Below, one piece after another: positions 36,703-47,503 of a stretch of 64,000 bases of DNA (position 1 is its first letter; every line of letters begins with the position of its first letter). The stretch is from Verrucosispora sioxanthis. Its GTDB lineage: Bacteria; Actinomycetota; Actinomycetes; Mycobacteriales; Micromonosporaceae. The DNA lies in assembly GCF_010560025.1 (NCBI RefSeq), contig NZ_SAIY01000001.1, positions 868,001 through 932,000 of the forward strand, written 5' to 3'. The notes beneath the pieces are model-generated. The model worked only from the letters and a program-made list of their open reading frames with translations, was not told where the DNA came from and did no database searches. Made by a program: the position numbers and the translations under genes.

Positions 36703-36788
36703 CCTGCCCGCCGGTGCCGGGCGACGGGCCCGACCGCGCAGGCGGGCGCGATGCGCCGACCGAAGCCGGCTCGGTGACCGGACTACGA

Positions 36789-36813
36789 GGGGCCCGGCCA
36801 GTGGCCGGGCCCC
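36789..36813. terminator. Terminator after serA
   Basis: Perfect 11-bp stem (36789-36799 with 36803-36813), 3-nt loop, 23 nt beyond the serA stop. Confidence 0.8.
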
Positions 36814-36835
36814 GTCGTGGCGTGCCTGCGGCGCG

Positions 36836-38434
36836 CTACTCGTCGCGCAGGTCGGCGGCGCTGGCCGACGTCGCGCCGATCGAGTCCGCGGCCGAGGTGA
36901 GCAGATCGGCACCGAGCGCCTGGTCCACGGTGAGGGTCATCAGCGTCTCACCGCCGGCCTCCCGACGAGCCACCTGCATCGCCGCGATGTTGATGCCGGC
37001 CTGACCGAGCAGGGTGCCGACGATGCCGACCACGCCCGGGCGGTCGGCGTAGCGGAGGAAGAGCAGGATGCCCTCGGCGCCGATCTCCACGTCGAAGCCG
37101 TCCACCTCGGTCAGCTTGATGACGTCGCGGGGGCCGGCCTGCGCGACGGTGCCGGAGACACTCACCGTCCGACCGTCGGGCAGCGCGCCGCGCACGGTGA
37201 CCAGGACCGGGTGGTCGACGGTCTCCGCCTGGGTGTTCAGCGACATCTCGACACCGCGCTGCGCGGCCAGGTGCGGAGCGTTGACGTAGGTCACCTGCTC
37301 CTCGACCACCGAGCTGAACAGGCCCTTGGTGGCGGCGAGCTTGAGCACCGACACGTCGTGGTCGACGATCTCACCGCGTACCTCGACGGTGACGCTGGCG
37401 GCGATCCCGCCGGCCACCGCGGTGAAGGCGCGGCCGAGCTTCTCGGCAAGCGGCAGCAACGGCCGGACGTCCTCGGCCACCACGCCGCCGGCCTGCACGT
37501 TCACCGCGTCCGGCACGAACTCGCCCTGCAGGGCCAGCTTCACGCTCTTGGCGACCGCGAGGCCGGCCTTGTCCTGCGCCTCCGCGGTGGAGGCCCCCAG
37601 GTGCGGAGTGGCCACCACGTTGTCGAAGGCGAACAGCGGCGAGGAGGTGCACGGCTCCTTGGCGTAGACGTCCACCCCGGCGCCGGCGACCCGACCCTCG
37701 GCGAGCGCGTCGGCGAGTGCCTGCTCGTCGATCAGCCCGCCCCGGGCGGCGTTGACGATGCGTACGCCCGGCTTGACGATGGACAGCTCCTTCTCCCCGA
37801 TCAGGCCCACGGTCTCGGGGGTCTTCGGCAGGTGGATCGAGATGAAGTCGCTCTCCCGCAGCAACTCCTCCAGCCCGACCAGGCGTACGCCGAGCTGCGC
37901 GGCCCGGGCCGGCTGGATGTACGGGTCGTACGCGATGAGCCGGGTGCCGAAGGCGGCGATCCGGGAGGCGAAGAGGACGCCGATGCGGCCGAGGCCGACC
38001 ACGCCGACGGTCTTGCCCTGAAGCTCCACACCGGTGTACTTCGACCGCTTCCACTCCCCCGCCTTCAGCGCTGCGCTGGCGCTGGCGGTGTTGCGGGCGA
38101 CGGCCAGCAGCAGCGCGACGGCCTGCTCGGCGGCGGAGACGATGTTGGAGGTGGGTGCGTTGACGACCATGACGCCCCGGGCGGTGGCGGCCGGCACCTC
38201 GACGTTGTCCAGGCCGACACCGGCCCGGGCCACGACCTTGAGTCGGGGGGCGGCGGCGATCGCCTCGGCGTCGATCTGGGTGGCGCTGCGGACGATGACG
38301 GCGTCGGCCTCGGAGAGCGCCGAGAGCAGGGCCGGGCGGTCGGTGCCGTCCACGTGCCGGACGTCGAAGTCGTGGGCGAGCACCTCGATGGCGGCGGGGG
38401 CGAGTTCTTCGGCGATCAGTACGACAGGAGTCAT
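36836..38434 (-). CDS. serA: D-3-phosphoglycerate dehydrogenase
   Basis: 532 residues, the long SerA form. The NAD motif is VGVVGLGRIGVLFASRIAAF, the catalytic His lies in EPCTSSPLFAFDNVVATPHLG, followed by an intervening domain and a C-terminal ACT domain (ILLFLRYADRPGVVGIVGTL) for serine feedback. It starts serine synthesis from 3-phosphoglycerate. It lies between ilvC and leuB on the same strand, separated from ilvC by a terminator. Confidence 0.96.
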   Translation of the reverse strand: MTPVVLIAEELAPAAIEVLAHDFDVRHVDGTDRPALLSALSEADAVIVRSATQIDAEAIAAAPRLKVVARAGVGLDNVEVPAATARGVMVVNAPTSNIVSAAEQAVALLLAVARNTASASAALKAGEWKRSKYTGVELQGKTVGVVGLGRIGVLFASRIAAFGTRLIAYDPYIQPARAAQLGVRLVGLEELLRESDFISIHLPKTPETVGLIGEKELSIVKPGVRIVNAARGGLIDEQALADALAEGRVAGAGVDVYAKEPCTSSPLFAFDNVVATPHLGASTAEAQDKAGLAVAKSVKLALQGEFVPDAVNVQAGGVVAEDVRPLLPLAEKLGRAFTAVAGGIAASVTVEVRGEIVDHDVSVLKLAATKGLFSSVVEEQVTYVNAPHLAAQRGVEMSLNTQAETVDHPVLVTVRGALPDGRTVSVSGTVAQAGPRDVIKLTEVDGFDVEIGAEGILLFLRYADRPGVVGIVGTLLGQAGINIAAMQVARREAGGETLMTLTVDQALGADLLTSAADSIGATSASAADLRDE

Positions 38435-38650
38435 TGGTCCTCGTAGATGTCGTCAGAGCGGTCGGCCGGGGGCTGGGCGCTGCGCTGCGCCCGGCGCGCT
38501 CCCGGGCCATGGCCGTCAGGTGCCGCCTGGAGCACCTACCCGCGATCGTAGGGTGCGGGTCGCCCGGCGCGCCCCGGAGTGTGGGGTGAGTGCCCTCACA
38601 AACCGGACGTGACGTGCGTGTTAACGATCGTTTACCACGTGGGGACAGCA

Positions 38651-38696
38651 CGGCACCCGGCCCCGGCGTCGGGGAGAACGCCGGAGTCGGGTGCCG
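38651..38696. terminator. Terminator after ilvC
   Basis: Outer 9-bp stem (38651-38659 with 38688-38696) and inner 7-bp stem (38663-38669 with 38678-38684), ending 14 nt beyond the ilvC stop. Confidence 0.75.
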
Positions 38697-38709
38697 TTGG
38701 GAGAAGCGC

Positions 38710-39780
<1,071 letters not shown>

Positions 39781-39806
39781 TCACCCGGACCCGGGCCGTG
39801 GTGGGG

Positions 39807-40322
39807 TCAGGCGGCCCGCAGGGCCGGGCCGGCGGTGATCGCACGCGAGCCGCGCCCGATCGCCACCAGACCCGACTGGACCATCTCCTTGATGCCGAAG
39901 GGCTCAAGGTCGCGCAGCAGCGCGTCGAGCTTGTCCGGGGTGCCGGTCGCCTCGACGGTGAGGGTGTCGGCGGCCACGTCTACCACCCGGGCCCGGAACA
40001 GGTTGACCGTCTCCAGGACCTGGCCCCGGGCGTTGCGGTCGGCGCGCACCTTGACCAGCAACAGCTCGCGGGCCACCGAGGTGCCCGGATCCAACTCGAC
40101 GATCTTCAGTACGTTCACCAGCTTGTTGAGCTGCTTGGTGACCTGCTCCAGCGGCGAGGACTCCGCGTTGACCACGATGGTGATCCGCGAGACGTCCGGG
40201 TTCTCGGTCTCGCCGACCGCCAGACTGTCGATGTTGAAGCCGCGCCGGGAGAACAGCCCGGAGACCCGGGCCAGCACGCCGGGCTTGTTCTCCACCAGGA
40301 CGGAGAGGGTGTGGATGGTCAT
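39807..40322 (-). CDS. ilvN: Acetolactate synthase small (regulatory) subunit
   Basis: 171 residues. An N-terminal ACT domain (HTLSVLVENKPGVLARVSGL and FNIDSLAVGETE) binds valine for feedback control; the C-terminal half stimulates the catalytic subunit. The ATG shares one base with the ilvB stop (TGATG). Confidence 0.97.
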   Translation of the reverse strand: MTIHTLSVLVENKPGVLARVSGLFSRRGFNIDSLAVGETENPDVSRITIVVNAESSPLEQVTKQLNKLVNVLKIVELDPGTSVARELLLVKVRADRNARGQVLETVNLFRARVVDVAADTLTVEATGTPDKLDALLRDLEPFGIKEMVQSGLVAIGRGSRAITAGPALRAA

Positions 40323-42193
40323 CAGATATCGTCCTCGTCGAAGGCCGGGCGGACGCCGCGGGCGAACATGATCTCGTCGTTGCTGGTGCCGGCCGGGACC
40401 ATCGGCCAGACCATGGCGTCCTTGCCGACCACGAAGTCGATCACCACCGGTCGGTCGTTGATGGACATGGCCATCTCGATGGTCCGATCCACGTCCTCGG
40501 CGGTCTCGCAGCGCAGCCCCACGCAGCCCAGCGCCTCGGCCAGCTTGACGAAGTCCGGAATGCGGTGCTTGTGGGTGCCGAGGTCGGTGTTGGAGTAGCG
40601 CTCGTCGTAGAAGAGCGTCTGCCACTGCCGAACCATGCCGAGGTTGCCGTTGTTGATGACCGCGATCTTGACCGGGATGCCCTCCAGCGCGCAGGTGGCC
40701 AACTCCTGGTTGGTCATCTGGAAGCAACCGTCGCCGTCGATGGCCCAGACCACCGTGTCCGGTCGGCCCACCTTGGCGCCCATCGCCGCCGGCACCGCGT
40801 AGCCCATGGTGCCAAGTCCACCGGAGTTGAGCCAGGTCTGCGGCTTCTCGTACGAGATGAACTGGGAGGCCCACATCTGGTGCTGTCCGACACCCGCGAC
40901 GTAGATCGTGTCCGGTCCGGCGATCTCCCCCAGTCGCTTGATCACGTACTGCGGGGAGAGGGTGCCGTCGGACGGCTCCTCGTAGCCCAGCGGGTAGCGC
41001 TCGCGCAGGTCGTCGAGCTGCGTCCACCAGTCACTGAGGTCGGTGGTACGGCCCGCCGCGCGCTCGGCGGTGACCGCCGCCAGCAGCTCGTCGATGACGT
41101 GCCGGGCGTCGCCGACGATCGGCACGTCCGCGTGCCGGTTCTTGCCGATCTCAGCGGGATCGATGTCGGCGTGCACCACCGTGGCGTCCGGCGCGAACGA
41201 GTCCAGCTTCCCGGTGACCCGGTCGTCGAACCGGGCGCCCAGCGCCACGATCAGGTCCGCCTTCTGCAGCCCGTAGACCGCGGCGACGGTGCCGTGCATG
41301 CCCGGCATGCCCAGGTGCTGCCGGTGCGAGTCGGGAAACGCGCCGAGCGCCATCAGCGTGGTGATCACCGGGATGCCGGTCATCTCGGCCAGCTTGCGCA
41401 GACCCTCGGTGGCGCCGGCCTTGAGCACGCCGCCGCCGACGTAGAGCACCGGTCGGCGGGCGGCGCTGATCAGCCGTGCCGCCTCGCGGATCTGCTTACC
41501 GTGCGGGTGCAGGGTGGGCCGGTAGCCGGGCAGGTCCAGGGTGGGCGGCCAGGCGAAGGTCGTCGACGCCTGGAGAACGTCCTTGGGGATGTCCACCAGG
41601 ACCGGGCCGGGGCGCCCGGTCGAGGCCAGGTGGAACGCCTCGGCCAGCACCCGGGGAATCTCGCTGCCGTCCTGCACCAGGAAGTTGTGCTTGGTGATCG
41701 GCAGGGTGATGCCCTGGATGTCCGCCTCCTGGAAGGCGTCCGTGCCGATCGACGGGCGGGCCACCTGACCGGTGATCGCCACCAGCGGCACCGAGTCCAT
41801 GTACGCGTCCGCGATCGGGGTGACCAGGTTCGTCGCGCCCGGACCGGAGGTGGCGATGCACACCCCGACCCGGCCGGTGGCCTGGGCGTAACCGGTGGCG
41901 GCATGACCGGCGCCCTGCTCGTGCCGGACCAGGATGTGCCGCACGGTCGAGTCGTAGAGCGGGTCGTACGCCGGCAGGATCGCGCCGCCCGGGATGCCGA
42001 AGACGACGTCTACGCCGAGTGCCTCCAGGGAGCGCACCAGCGAGCCGGCACCGGACACCTGGGCCGGGGCGGGACGGGCCGCCGGAACGGCCGGCGAGGC
42101 GGCGCGGGTGCGGTCGGCGTCACTCGGCGCCTCGGCGGCGGTGCGGGCGCGCCGGGCGGAGTGGGCGAGCGTCTCGGGCGTGGGTCTCGTCAT
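40322..42193 (-). CDS. ilvB: Acetolactate synthase large (catalytic) subunit
   Basis: 623 residues. The ThDP Glu lies in [20 protein letters not shown] and the pyrophosphate motif is [17 protein letters not shown]...NNGNLG. It condenses pyruvate with pyruvate or 2-oxobutyrate, the first common step for Val, Leu and Ile. The first about 50 residues (Ala/Pro/Arg-rich) are an extension before the conserved [19 protein letters not shown] 42193 is chosen because upstream codons run through the attenuator. Expression is probably controlled by the leader at 42276-42374. Confidence 0.97.
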   Translation of the reverse strand: MTRPTPETLAHSARRARTAAEAPSDADRTRAASPAVPAARPAPAQVSGAGSLVRSLEALGVDVVFGIPGGAILPAYDPLYDSTVRHILVRHEQGAGHAATGYAQATGRVGVCIATSGPGATNLVTPIADAYMDSVPLVAITGQVARPSIGTDAFQEADIQGITLPITKHNFLVQDGSEIPRVLAEAFHLASTGRPGPVLVDIPKDVLQASTTFAWPPTLDLPGYRPTLHPHGKQIREAARLISAARRPVLYVGGGVLKAGATEGLRKLAEMTGIPVITTLMALGAFPDSHRQHLGMPGMHGTVAAVYGLQKADLIVALGARFDDRVTGKLDSFAPDATVVHADIDPAEIGKNRHADVPIVGDARHVIDELLAAVTAERAAGRTTDLSDWWTQLDDLRERYPLGYEEPSDGTLSPQYVIKRLGEIAGPDTIYVAGVGQHQMWASQFISYEKPQTWLNSGGLGTMGYAVPAAMGAKVGRPDTVVWAIDGDGCFQMTNQELATCALEGIPVKIAVINNGNLGMVRQWQTLFYDERYSNTDLGTHKHRIPDFVKLAEALGCVGLRCETAEDVDRTIEMAMSINDRPVVIDFVVGKDAMVWPMVPAGTSNDEIMFARGVRPAFDEDDI

Positions 42194-42275
42194 GGCGGTT
42201 GGCCTTCGGCTGAAGTGGGTGGGGCTGCTCACACTGTGGAACGCGGGCGAGGCCGGCGTTCGATTGGTTCGACGG

Positions 42276-42310
42276 CAAGAAAAAGGCCCACGTGCCAGAT
42301 GCACGGGGCC
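42276..42310 (-). terminator. Attenuator terminator hairpin upstream of ilvB
   Basis: Stem 42310-42301 with 42295-42285 (one bulged base, 5-nt loop), followed on the minus strand by TTTTTCTTG. It lies 83 nt before the ilvB start and after the leader peptide. Confidence 0.8.
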
Positions 42311-42311
42311 A

Positions 42312-42338
42312 GCGCACTCTCAGTCAGGGAGAGTGCGC
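42312..42338 (-). promoter_or_regulatory. Pause/alternative hairpin in the ilvB leader
   Basis: A perfect 10-bp stem (42312-42321 with 42329-42338, 7-nt loop) begins right after the leader peptide stop codon. I could not resolve a convincing antiterminator pairing by eye. Confidence 0.7.
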
Positions 42339-42374
42339 TCAGGTAAGTACTCGCAGCGACCGGTACGACGACAT
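42339..42374 (-). CDS. Leader peptide of ilvB (Leu/Val codons)
   Basis: Eleven codons, MSSYRSLRVLT then TGA, from ATG 42374. Leu (CTG), Val (GTA) and Leu (CTT) codons cluster at the end, directly before the hairpins. CAGTCT (42387-42382) lies 7 nt before the ATG (leaderless). This is the layout of ribosome-mediated attenuation known for actinobacterial ilvB. Confidence 0.65.
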   Translation of the reverse strand: MSSYRSLRVLT

Positions 42375-42378
42375 GGGC

Positions 42379-44787
42379 TCAAGACTGACGCATCTCATGC
42401 GATGAGTCAACTGATCCCACATTTTGGTTCACGGACCTCGGCGCGTCGCCGCCCGGCGCGCCGATCCGACCGGGCATGACCTGGCCGGGGACGCCCTCGC
42501 CCCGACGCTGAAGGGGCGGTCCGACGGGTCGAGCAACCGCGCTGTCAGCCGCCGGACGGGCCGGGCGGGCACCCGGCGACGTCGCCGCGTCCAGCATCGC
42601 CTCCAGGTGCTCCGCCGGTACGCCCCAGCCGAACAACGCACCCTGGCCGAACCGGCAACCGGCGGCCACCACCGCGGCCAACTCTGTGGGAGTGGTCACC
42701 CCCTCGGCGATCACCTCCAGGCCGAACTGGTGGCCCAACCGCATCACGATGTCGACCATCGGGGCGAAGGCCGGACCGTCGCGCCCTTCCGGCTGGACCG
42801 GCTCGTGCTCCGCCACCAGTCCGTGATCGATTTTGAGAATGTCGATCGGCAGCCGGCGGAGCTGGTTGAGCGAGGAGTAGCCGGCGCCGAAGTCGTCGAG
42901 GGCGATCCGCACACCGGTCAGCCGCAGCGCGGTCAGCCGCCGGATCAGCTCGTCGAGGTCGGTGGCGACCGCGTGCTCGGTGATCTCCAGCACCAGCCGC
43001 TGCGGCGGCACGTGATGGGCGCGCAGCGCCTCGGCGACCTGCACCACGTACTCGGGGGCGTGCAGCTCACGCGGGGAGACGTTCACCGACACCCAGACGT
43101 CGTGACCCTCGGCCAGCCAGCGGGACAGCTGGTAGCAGGCCTGGTGCAGCACCCAGGCACCGAGCCTGGCGATCATCCCGCTCTCCTCGGCGAGGGGGAT
43201 GAACTCGTCCGGTCGTACGTTGCCCAGCTCCGGGTGACGCCAGCGCAGCAGCGCCTCCGCGCCGACCGGGCGTACCGACGGCAGGGAGGCCACCGGCTGG
43301 AACACCAGCCGCAACTCGTCCCGCTCGATCGCACCGCGCAGCTCGTGCTCGAGCGTGGTGCGGCGGCGCAGCAGCCGGTCGTACGCGCCGTCGTAGCGCT
43401 CGATCCGGTTCTTGCCACGTTGCTTGGCGTAGCGCAGCGCCAGATCCGCGTGCCGCAGCAGCAGCTCGACGTCGGGCTCGTCGGCCCAACCCGCCAGGCC
43501 GATGCTGACCGACAGGAAGACGGGTGCCTCTGGCTGCTCGTAGGCGCCGCCGAGAACCCGCAACAGTCGTTCCGCGACCACCCCAGCTCCCGCCGGGCCA
43601 CCGTGCATGAGCACCGCGAACTCGTCGCCACCGAGCCGGGCCGCCAGATCACCGGGGCGAAGGTTGCCCCGCAACCGCCGGCCCACCTCGGCGAGCACGG
43701 CGTCGCCGACGTCGTGCCCCCGCATGTCGTTGACGTTCTTGAAGCCGTCCAGGTCCAACCCGAGCAGCACGCACGGCACCCGTTCCTCCGCGCTGCGGTG
43801 CAGGGCCCGCAGCAGGCCGCGACGGTTGGCCAGCCCGGTGAGCGCGTCGGTGTGCGCGAGCTGCCGGAAGTGCGCCTCCCGGTCGGCCAGCCGGCGGGCG
43901 TAGGCCCGCACGTCGTGCAGGGTGAGGTACTGCCGGGCGACCAGGGCGAACCCCTCGACGCTGCCGGCCGCGATGGCCAACCCGTCGAACCGGCCGTCCT
44001 GCAGGAGGTGGTACATCGCCGAGGCGGCCATGGCGCCCATCGGCACGAAGGCGTACTCGCCGTCGCGACGGATCACGTCGATGGCGAGCTGGCCCGGCGG
44101 ATCGATCCGGTACGCCGCCACCGCCGCGATCAGCAGCCCGACGGCCAGGATCACCGCGCCGGTCAGCGCCAGGCCGGGCCCGGCCTGGCAGAGCCCGGCC
44201 GCGACACCCAGCCCGCCGACCGACGCGGCGGTGATCCCGGTGCCGAGCACGGCCAGGCAGCGTCGGGGCGGGGGCGCCCGGAGCACCATGATCGCGGAGA
44301 GGCCGGCGCTCAACGCCACGCTGACCGAGGCGAGCAGGATCGACGGGCAGGCGGTCGGCGTCGCGTCGCCGAGCAGCCGGGTCGGCTCGGAGAACAGCAC
44401 CCAGCCGACGAACCAGAGCGCTGCGCCCACGATCACGCCGTCCAGCGCGAGCCGGGCCGCCGAGGGCACCGACCCGGTCACCCCGGGCAGGCGGAGCAGG
44501 CCGAAGCAGAACAGCAGGCCGCCGGTGGCCGTGCCGAGCGCCACCAGGGTGGCCCACGTGCTGCGATGCTGCTGCTCGTGCGCCCAGTGCTCGCTCGCGG
44601 TCACCGCGACCGCCGCACCGACCAGCATGGTCACCGCCGCGAACGCGCCGCCGACGGCCAGCACCACGTACGCCGGACGATGCGGCGCGGCCCGGCGCCG
44701 GACGGCGGCGGCGAGCAGCACGCCGGCCGTCAGGGCGATGAGCGCGCTCAGCACCGCAGCGCCGATCATGGCCGGGGGTGTGTGCAC
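42379..44787 (-). CDS. Membrane GGDEF-EAL cyclic-di-GMP protein
   Basis: 802 residues. About seven N-terminal membrane segments (to about residue 230), a GGDEF domain (about 310-470) with intact LGGDEFAVL, and an EAL domain (about 485-735) with [55 protein letters not shown] and EVIAEGVTT. Both active sites look complete, so it may make and break c-di-GMP. GTG 44787 is preceded by CACAGT with a 7-nt spacer; ATG 44769 is the alternative. It lies back to back with ilvD, and the ilvB promoter lies in its 3' end. Confidence 0.92.
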   Translation of the reverse strand: MHTPPAMIGAAVLSALIALTAGVLLAAAVRRRAAPHRPAYVVLAVGGAFAAVTMLVGAAVAVTASEHWAHEQQHRSTWATLVALGTATGGLLFCFGLLRLPGVTGSVPSAARLALDGVIVGAALWFVGWVLFSEPTRLLGDATPTACPSILLASVSVALSAGLSAIMVLRAPPPRRCLAVLGTGITAASVGGLGVAAGLCQAGPGLALTGAVILAVGLLIAAVAAYRIDPPGQLAIDVIRRDGEYAFVPMGAMAASAMYHLLQDGRFDGLAIAAGSVEGFALVARQYLTLHDVRAYARRLADREAHFRQLAHTDALTGLANRRGLLRALHRSAEERVPCVLLGLDLDGFKNVNDMRGHDVGDAVLAEVGRRLRGNLRPGDLAARLGGDEFAVLMHGGPAGAGVVAERLLRVLGGAYEQPEAPVFLSVSIGLAGWADEPDVELLLRHADLALRYAKQRGKNRIERYDGAYDRLLRRRTTLEHELRGAIERDELRLVFQPVASLPSVRPVGAEALLRWRHPELGNVRPDEFIPLAEESGMIARLGAWVLHQACYQLSRWLAEGHDVWVSVNVSPRELHAPEYVVQVAEALRAHHVPPQRLVLEITEHAVATDLDELIRRLTALRLTGVRIALDDFGAGYSSLNQLRRLPIDILKIDHGLVAEHEPVQPEGRDGPAFAPMVDIVMRLGHQFGLEVIAEGVTTPTELAAVVAAGCRFGQGALFGWGVPAEHLEAMLDAATSPGARPARPAADSAVARPVGPPLQRRGEGVPGQVMPGRIGAPGGDAPRSVNQNVGSVDSSHEMRQS

Positions 44788-44897
44788 ACCCTCAACTGTG
44801 CCGGATCGACGCCCGCTGTGGGGATCGGGTGTGCATCTGTTGGGACACGGCGCGACGCCCGTGTCCGGACCGGCTGACCGGTGTCAGACTGGTACGC

Positions 44898-46745
44898 ATG
44901 CCTGAGCTGCGGTCGAAGACCTCCACGCACGGTCGGACGATGGCCGGCGCCCGGGCCCTCTGGCGGGCCACCGGGATGACCGACGACGATTTCGGCAAGC
45001 CGATCGTCGCCATCGCGAACAGTTTCACCCAGTTCGTGCCGGGCCACGTACACCTCAAGGACATGGGCGGCCTGGTCGCCGACGCGGTGGCCGAGGCCGG
45101 CGGGGTGGGCCGGGAGTTCAACACGATCGCGGTCGACGACGGCATCGCCATGGGCCACGGCGGCATGCTCTACTCCCTGCCCAGCCGCGAGTTGATCGCC
45201 GACGCGGTGGAGTACATGGTCAACGCGCACTGCGCGGACGCCCTGGTCTGCATCTCCAACTGCGACAAGATCACCCCGGGCATGCTGCTGGCCGCGCTGC
45301 GGCTGAACATCCCCGCCGTGTTCGTCTCCGGCGGCCCGATGGAGGCCGGCAAGACGGTGGCGATCGAGGGGATCGTGCACAGCAAGATCGACCTGATCGA
45401 CGCGATGATCGCCTCCTCGAACGAGGCCGTCACCGACGAGCAGCTCGGCGAGATCGAGCGGTCCGCCTGCCCCACCTGCGGCTCCTGCTCCGGCATGTTC
45501 ACCGCGAACTCGATGAACTGCCTCACCGAGGCGATCGGGCTGGCGCTGCCGGGCAACGGTTCCACGCTGGCCACCCACGCCGCGCGCCGGGCACTGTTCG
45601 TCGAGGCCGGCCGCACCGCCGTGGAGATCGCCAAGCGGTGGTACGACGGCGACGACGCCTCGGTGCTGCCCCGCGCGGTGGCCTCCCGGGCCGCGTTCGA
45701 GAACGCCGTCGCCCTGGACGTGGCGATGGGTGGGTCGACGAACACGATCCTGCACCTGCTGGCCGCCGCCCGCGAGGCGGAGCTGGACTTCTCCGTGGCC
45801 GACATCGACGCGATCTCCCGCCGGGTGCCGTGTCTGGCGAAGGTTGCCCCGAACTCGCCGCAGTACCACATGGAGGACGTGCACCGCGCCGGTGGCATCC
45901 CGGCCATCCTCGGCGAGTTGGACCGCGCCGGTCTGCTGCGCCGGGACGTGCACGCGGTGCACTCCCCCACCCTGGAGCGCTGGCTGGCCGACTGGGACGT
46001 GCGCGGCGGGGCGGCCAGATCCGAGGCGGTCGAGCTGTTCCACGCCGCACCGGGCGGGGTGCGCACCACCGAGCCGTTCTCCACCACCAACCGCTGGTCG
46101 TCCCTGGACACCGACGCGGCCGGCGGCTGCATCCGGGACCGCGAGCACGCGTACAGCGCCGACGGCGGGCTGGCCATCCTGTACGGCAACCTCGCGCCGG
46201 AGGGCTGTGTGGTGAAGACCGCCGGGGTGCCCGAGGAGTGCCTCACCTTCCGTGGTCCGGCGAAGGTCTACGAGTCGCAGGACGACGCGGTGACCGCCAT
46301 CCTGGCCAAGGAGATCGTCGCTGGGGACGTGGTGGTGATCCGCTACGAGGGGCCGAAGGGCGGCCCCGGCATGCAGGAGATGCTCTACCCCACCTCGTTC
46401 CTCAAGGGCCGGGGCCTGGGCCGGGCCTGCGCGCTGCTCACCGACGGCCGGTTCTCCGGCGGCACCTCCGGGCTCTCCATCGGGCACGCCTCACCCGAGG
46501 CCGCCTCCGGTGGGCTGATCGCGCTGGTCGAGCCGGGCGACGAGATCGTCATCGACATCCCGGCTCGCTCCATCGAGCTGAACGTGCCGGCCTACGTGCT
46601 CGACGCCCGCCGGGTCGCCCAGGAGAAGCGGGACCGCCCGTACACTCCGCTCGACCGGCAGCGCCCGGTGTCGGCGGCGCTGCGCGCGTACGCCTCGATG
46701 GCCACCTCGGCCAGCGACGGCGCCTACCGCCGCGTCCCCGAGTGA
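44898..46745 (+). CDS. ilvD: Dihydroxy-acid dehydratase
   Basis: 615 residues, as in E. coli. Cluster cysteines are visible in [19 protein letters not shown] and [19 protein letters not shown]. It dehydrates dihydroxy acids to keto acids in Val and Ile/Leu synthesis. ATG 44898 is supported by CAGACT (44885-44890) with a 7-nt spacer, so the mRNA is likely leaderless. It is divergent from the GGDEF-EAL gene. Confidence 0.97.
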   Translation: MPELRSKTSTHGRTMAGARALWRATGMTDDDFGKPIVAIANSFTQFVPGHVHLKDMGGLVADAVAEAGGVGREFNTIAVDDGIAMGHGGMLYSLPSRELIADAVEYMVNAHCADALVCISNCDKITPGMLLAALRLNIPAVFVSGGPMEAGKTVAIEGIVHSKIDLIDAMIASSNEAVTDEQLGEIERSACPTCGSCSGMFTANSMNCLTEAIGLALPGNGSTLATHAARRALFVEAGRTAVEIAKRWYDGDDASVLPRAVASRAAFENAVALDVAMGGSTNTILHLLAAAREAELDFSVADIDAISRRVPCLAKVAPNSPQYHMEDVHRAGGIPAILGELDRAGLLRRDVHAVHSPTLERWLADWDVRGGAARSEAVELFHAAPGGVRTTEPFSTTNRWSSLDTDAAGGCIRDREHAYSADGGLAILYGNLAPEGCVVKTAGVPEECLTFRGPAKVYESQDDAVTAILAKEIVAGDVVVIRYEGPKGGPGMQEMLYPTSFLKGRGLGRACALLTDGRFSGGTSGLSIGHASPEAASGGLIALVEPGDEIVIDIPARSIELNVPAYVLDARRVAQEKRDRPYTPLDRQRPVSAALRAYASMATSASDGAYRRVPE

Positions 46746-46752
46746 CCGGCCG

Positions 46753-46780
46753 GATGGCCCGCCCCCGGTGGCGGGTCATC
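46753..46780. terminator. Terminator after ilvD
   Basis: 11-bp stem with one G-T pair (46753-46763 with 46770-46780), 6-nt loop, 8 nt beyond the stop. Confidence 0.7.
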
Positions 46781-46911
46781 CAGGCCCTCGTAACCGCCCC
46801 GTCTCGGGTAGCGTGGAGGCAGCGTCGCGTGTCGGTGGCAGACCGTGTCAGGCATGGAGGCGCCGGACCGAAGGACCACGACGATGACGCAGTCGTTGCC
46901 TTCGCCCTGCA

Positions 46912-47382
46912 GTGACTGAGGGCGAGAAGACCAGGCTCGTCGCCTGGAGCCACGAGCTGCGCAGCGTGCACGATCGGCTACACGAAGCCCTGCGCCTGAC
47001 CCGCAGCGCACTCGCCGGTGGCGAGGCGGCGGAACCCGCCACCCGTGACCTGCTGCTGTTCTGTCACGGCTTCTGTGCCGCGCTGACCGGGCACCACGAG
47101 GGCGAGGATCGCGAACTGTTCCCCGCGATCGCCGCCGCCCATCCGGAACTGCGCGACACCCTGCGCCAACTGAAACAGGACCACTCGATGATCGCGCATC
47201 TGCTCGTGGGACTGCAGGCTGCCGTGAACCGGGCCGCCTCCCCGACCGAACTCGACCGCCACGTCGAGGGGATCGCCGCCATCATGGAGAGCCACTTCCG
47301 GTACGAGGAACGCCAACTACTGGCGGTCCTCGACACGCTCGCCCTGGAGGCCGACCCGCACGACGTCCTGGGTCCACTGTGA
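46912..47382 (+). CDS. Hemerythrin HHE domain protein
   Basis: 156 residues, a four-helix bundle with metal ligands in order: HDRLHEA, the HHEGEDRELFP motif, QLKQDHSMIAHLL and SHFRYEERQLL. It probably binds a di-iron centre for O2, NO or redox sensing. GTG 46912 has no clear ribosome site; a tiny upstream frame (46884-46919, MTQSLPSPCSD) overlaps it. Confidence 0.85.
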   Translation: MTEGEKTRLVAWSHELRSVHDRLHEALRLTRSALAGGEAAEPATRDLLLFCHGFCAALTGHHEGEDRELFPAIAAAHPELRDTLRQLKQDHSMIAHLLVGLQAAVNRAASPTELDRHVEGIAAIMESHFRYEERQLLAVLDTLALEADPHDVLGPL

Positions 47383-47409
47383 ACCAGTTCACCGTCAACA
47401 AGACAACCG

Positions 47410-47449
47410 CGTCGAGCCCGGCGCGGTAAGGCATGCGTCGGGCTCGACG
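47410..47449. terminator. Hairpin between hemerythrin gene and pectate lyase
   Basis: Perfect 11-bp stem (47410-47420 with 47439-47449) with an 18-nt loop between convergent genes. Confidence 0.65.
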
Positions 47450-47503
47450 TACGTCGCGCTTGCCGTCACGACCCGAAGCACGCCCGCCCCGGGTCGTTGC
47501 TGG

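Noticed and set aside
36713..38446. Long plus-strand open frame opposite serA
   Set aside because: Low-complexity Gly/Asp/His/Arg composition is the shadow of a high-GC gene; serA on the other strand has full motifs.
42194..42304. Longer ilvB start upstream of ATG 42193
   Set aside because: The extension would translate through the terminator hairpin and has no conserved residues.
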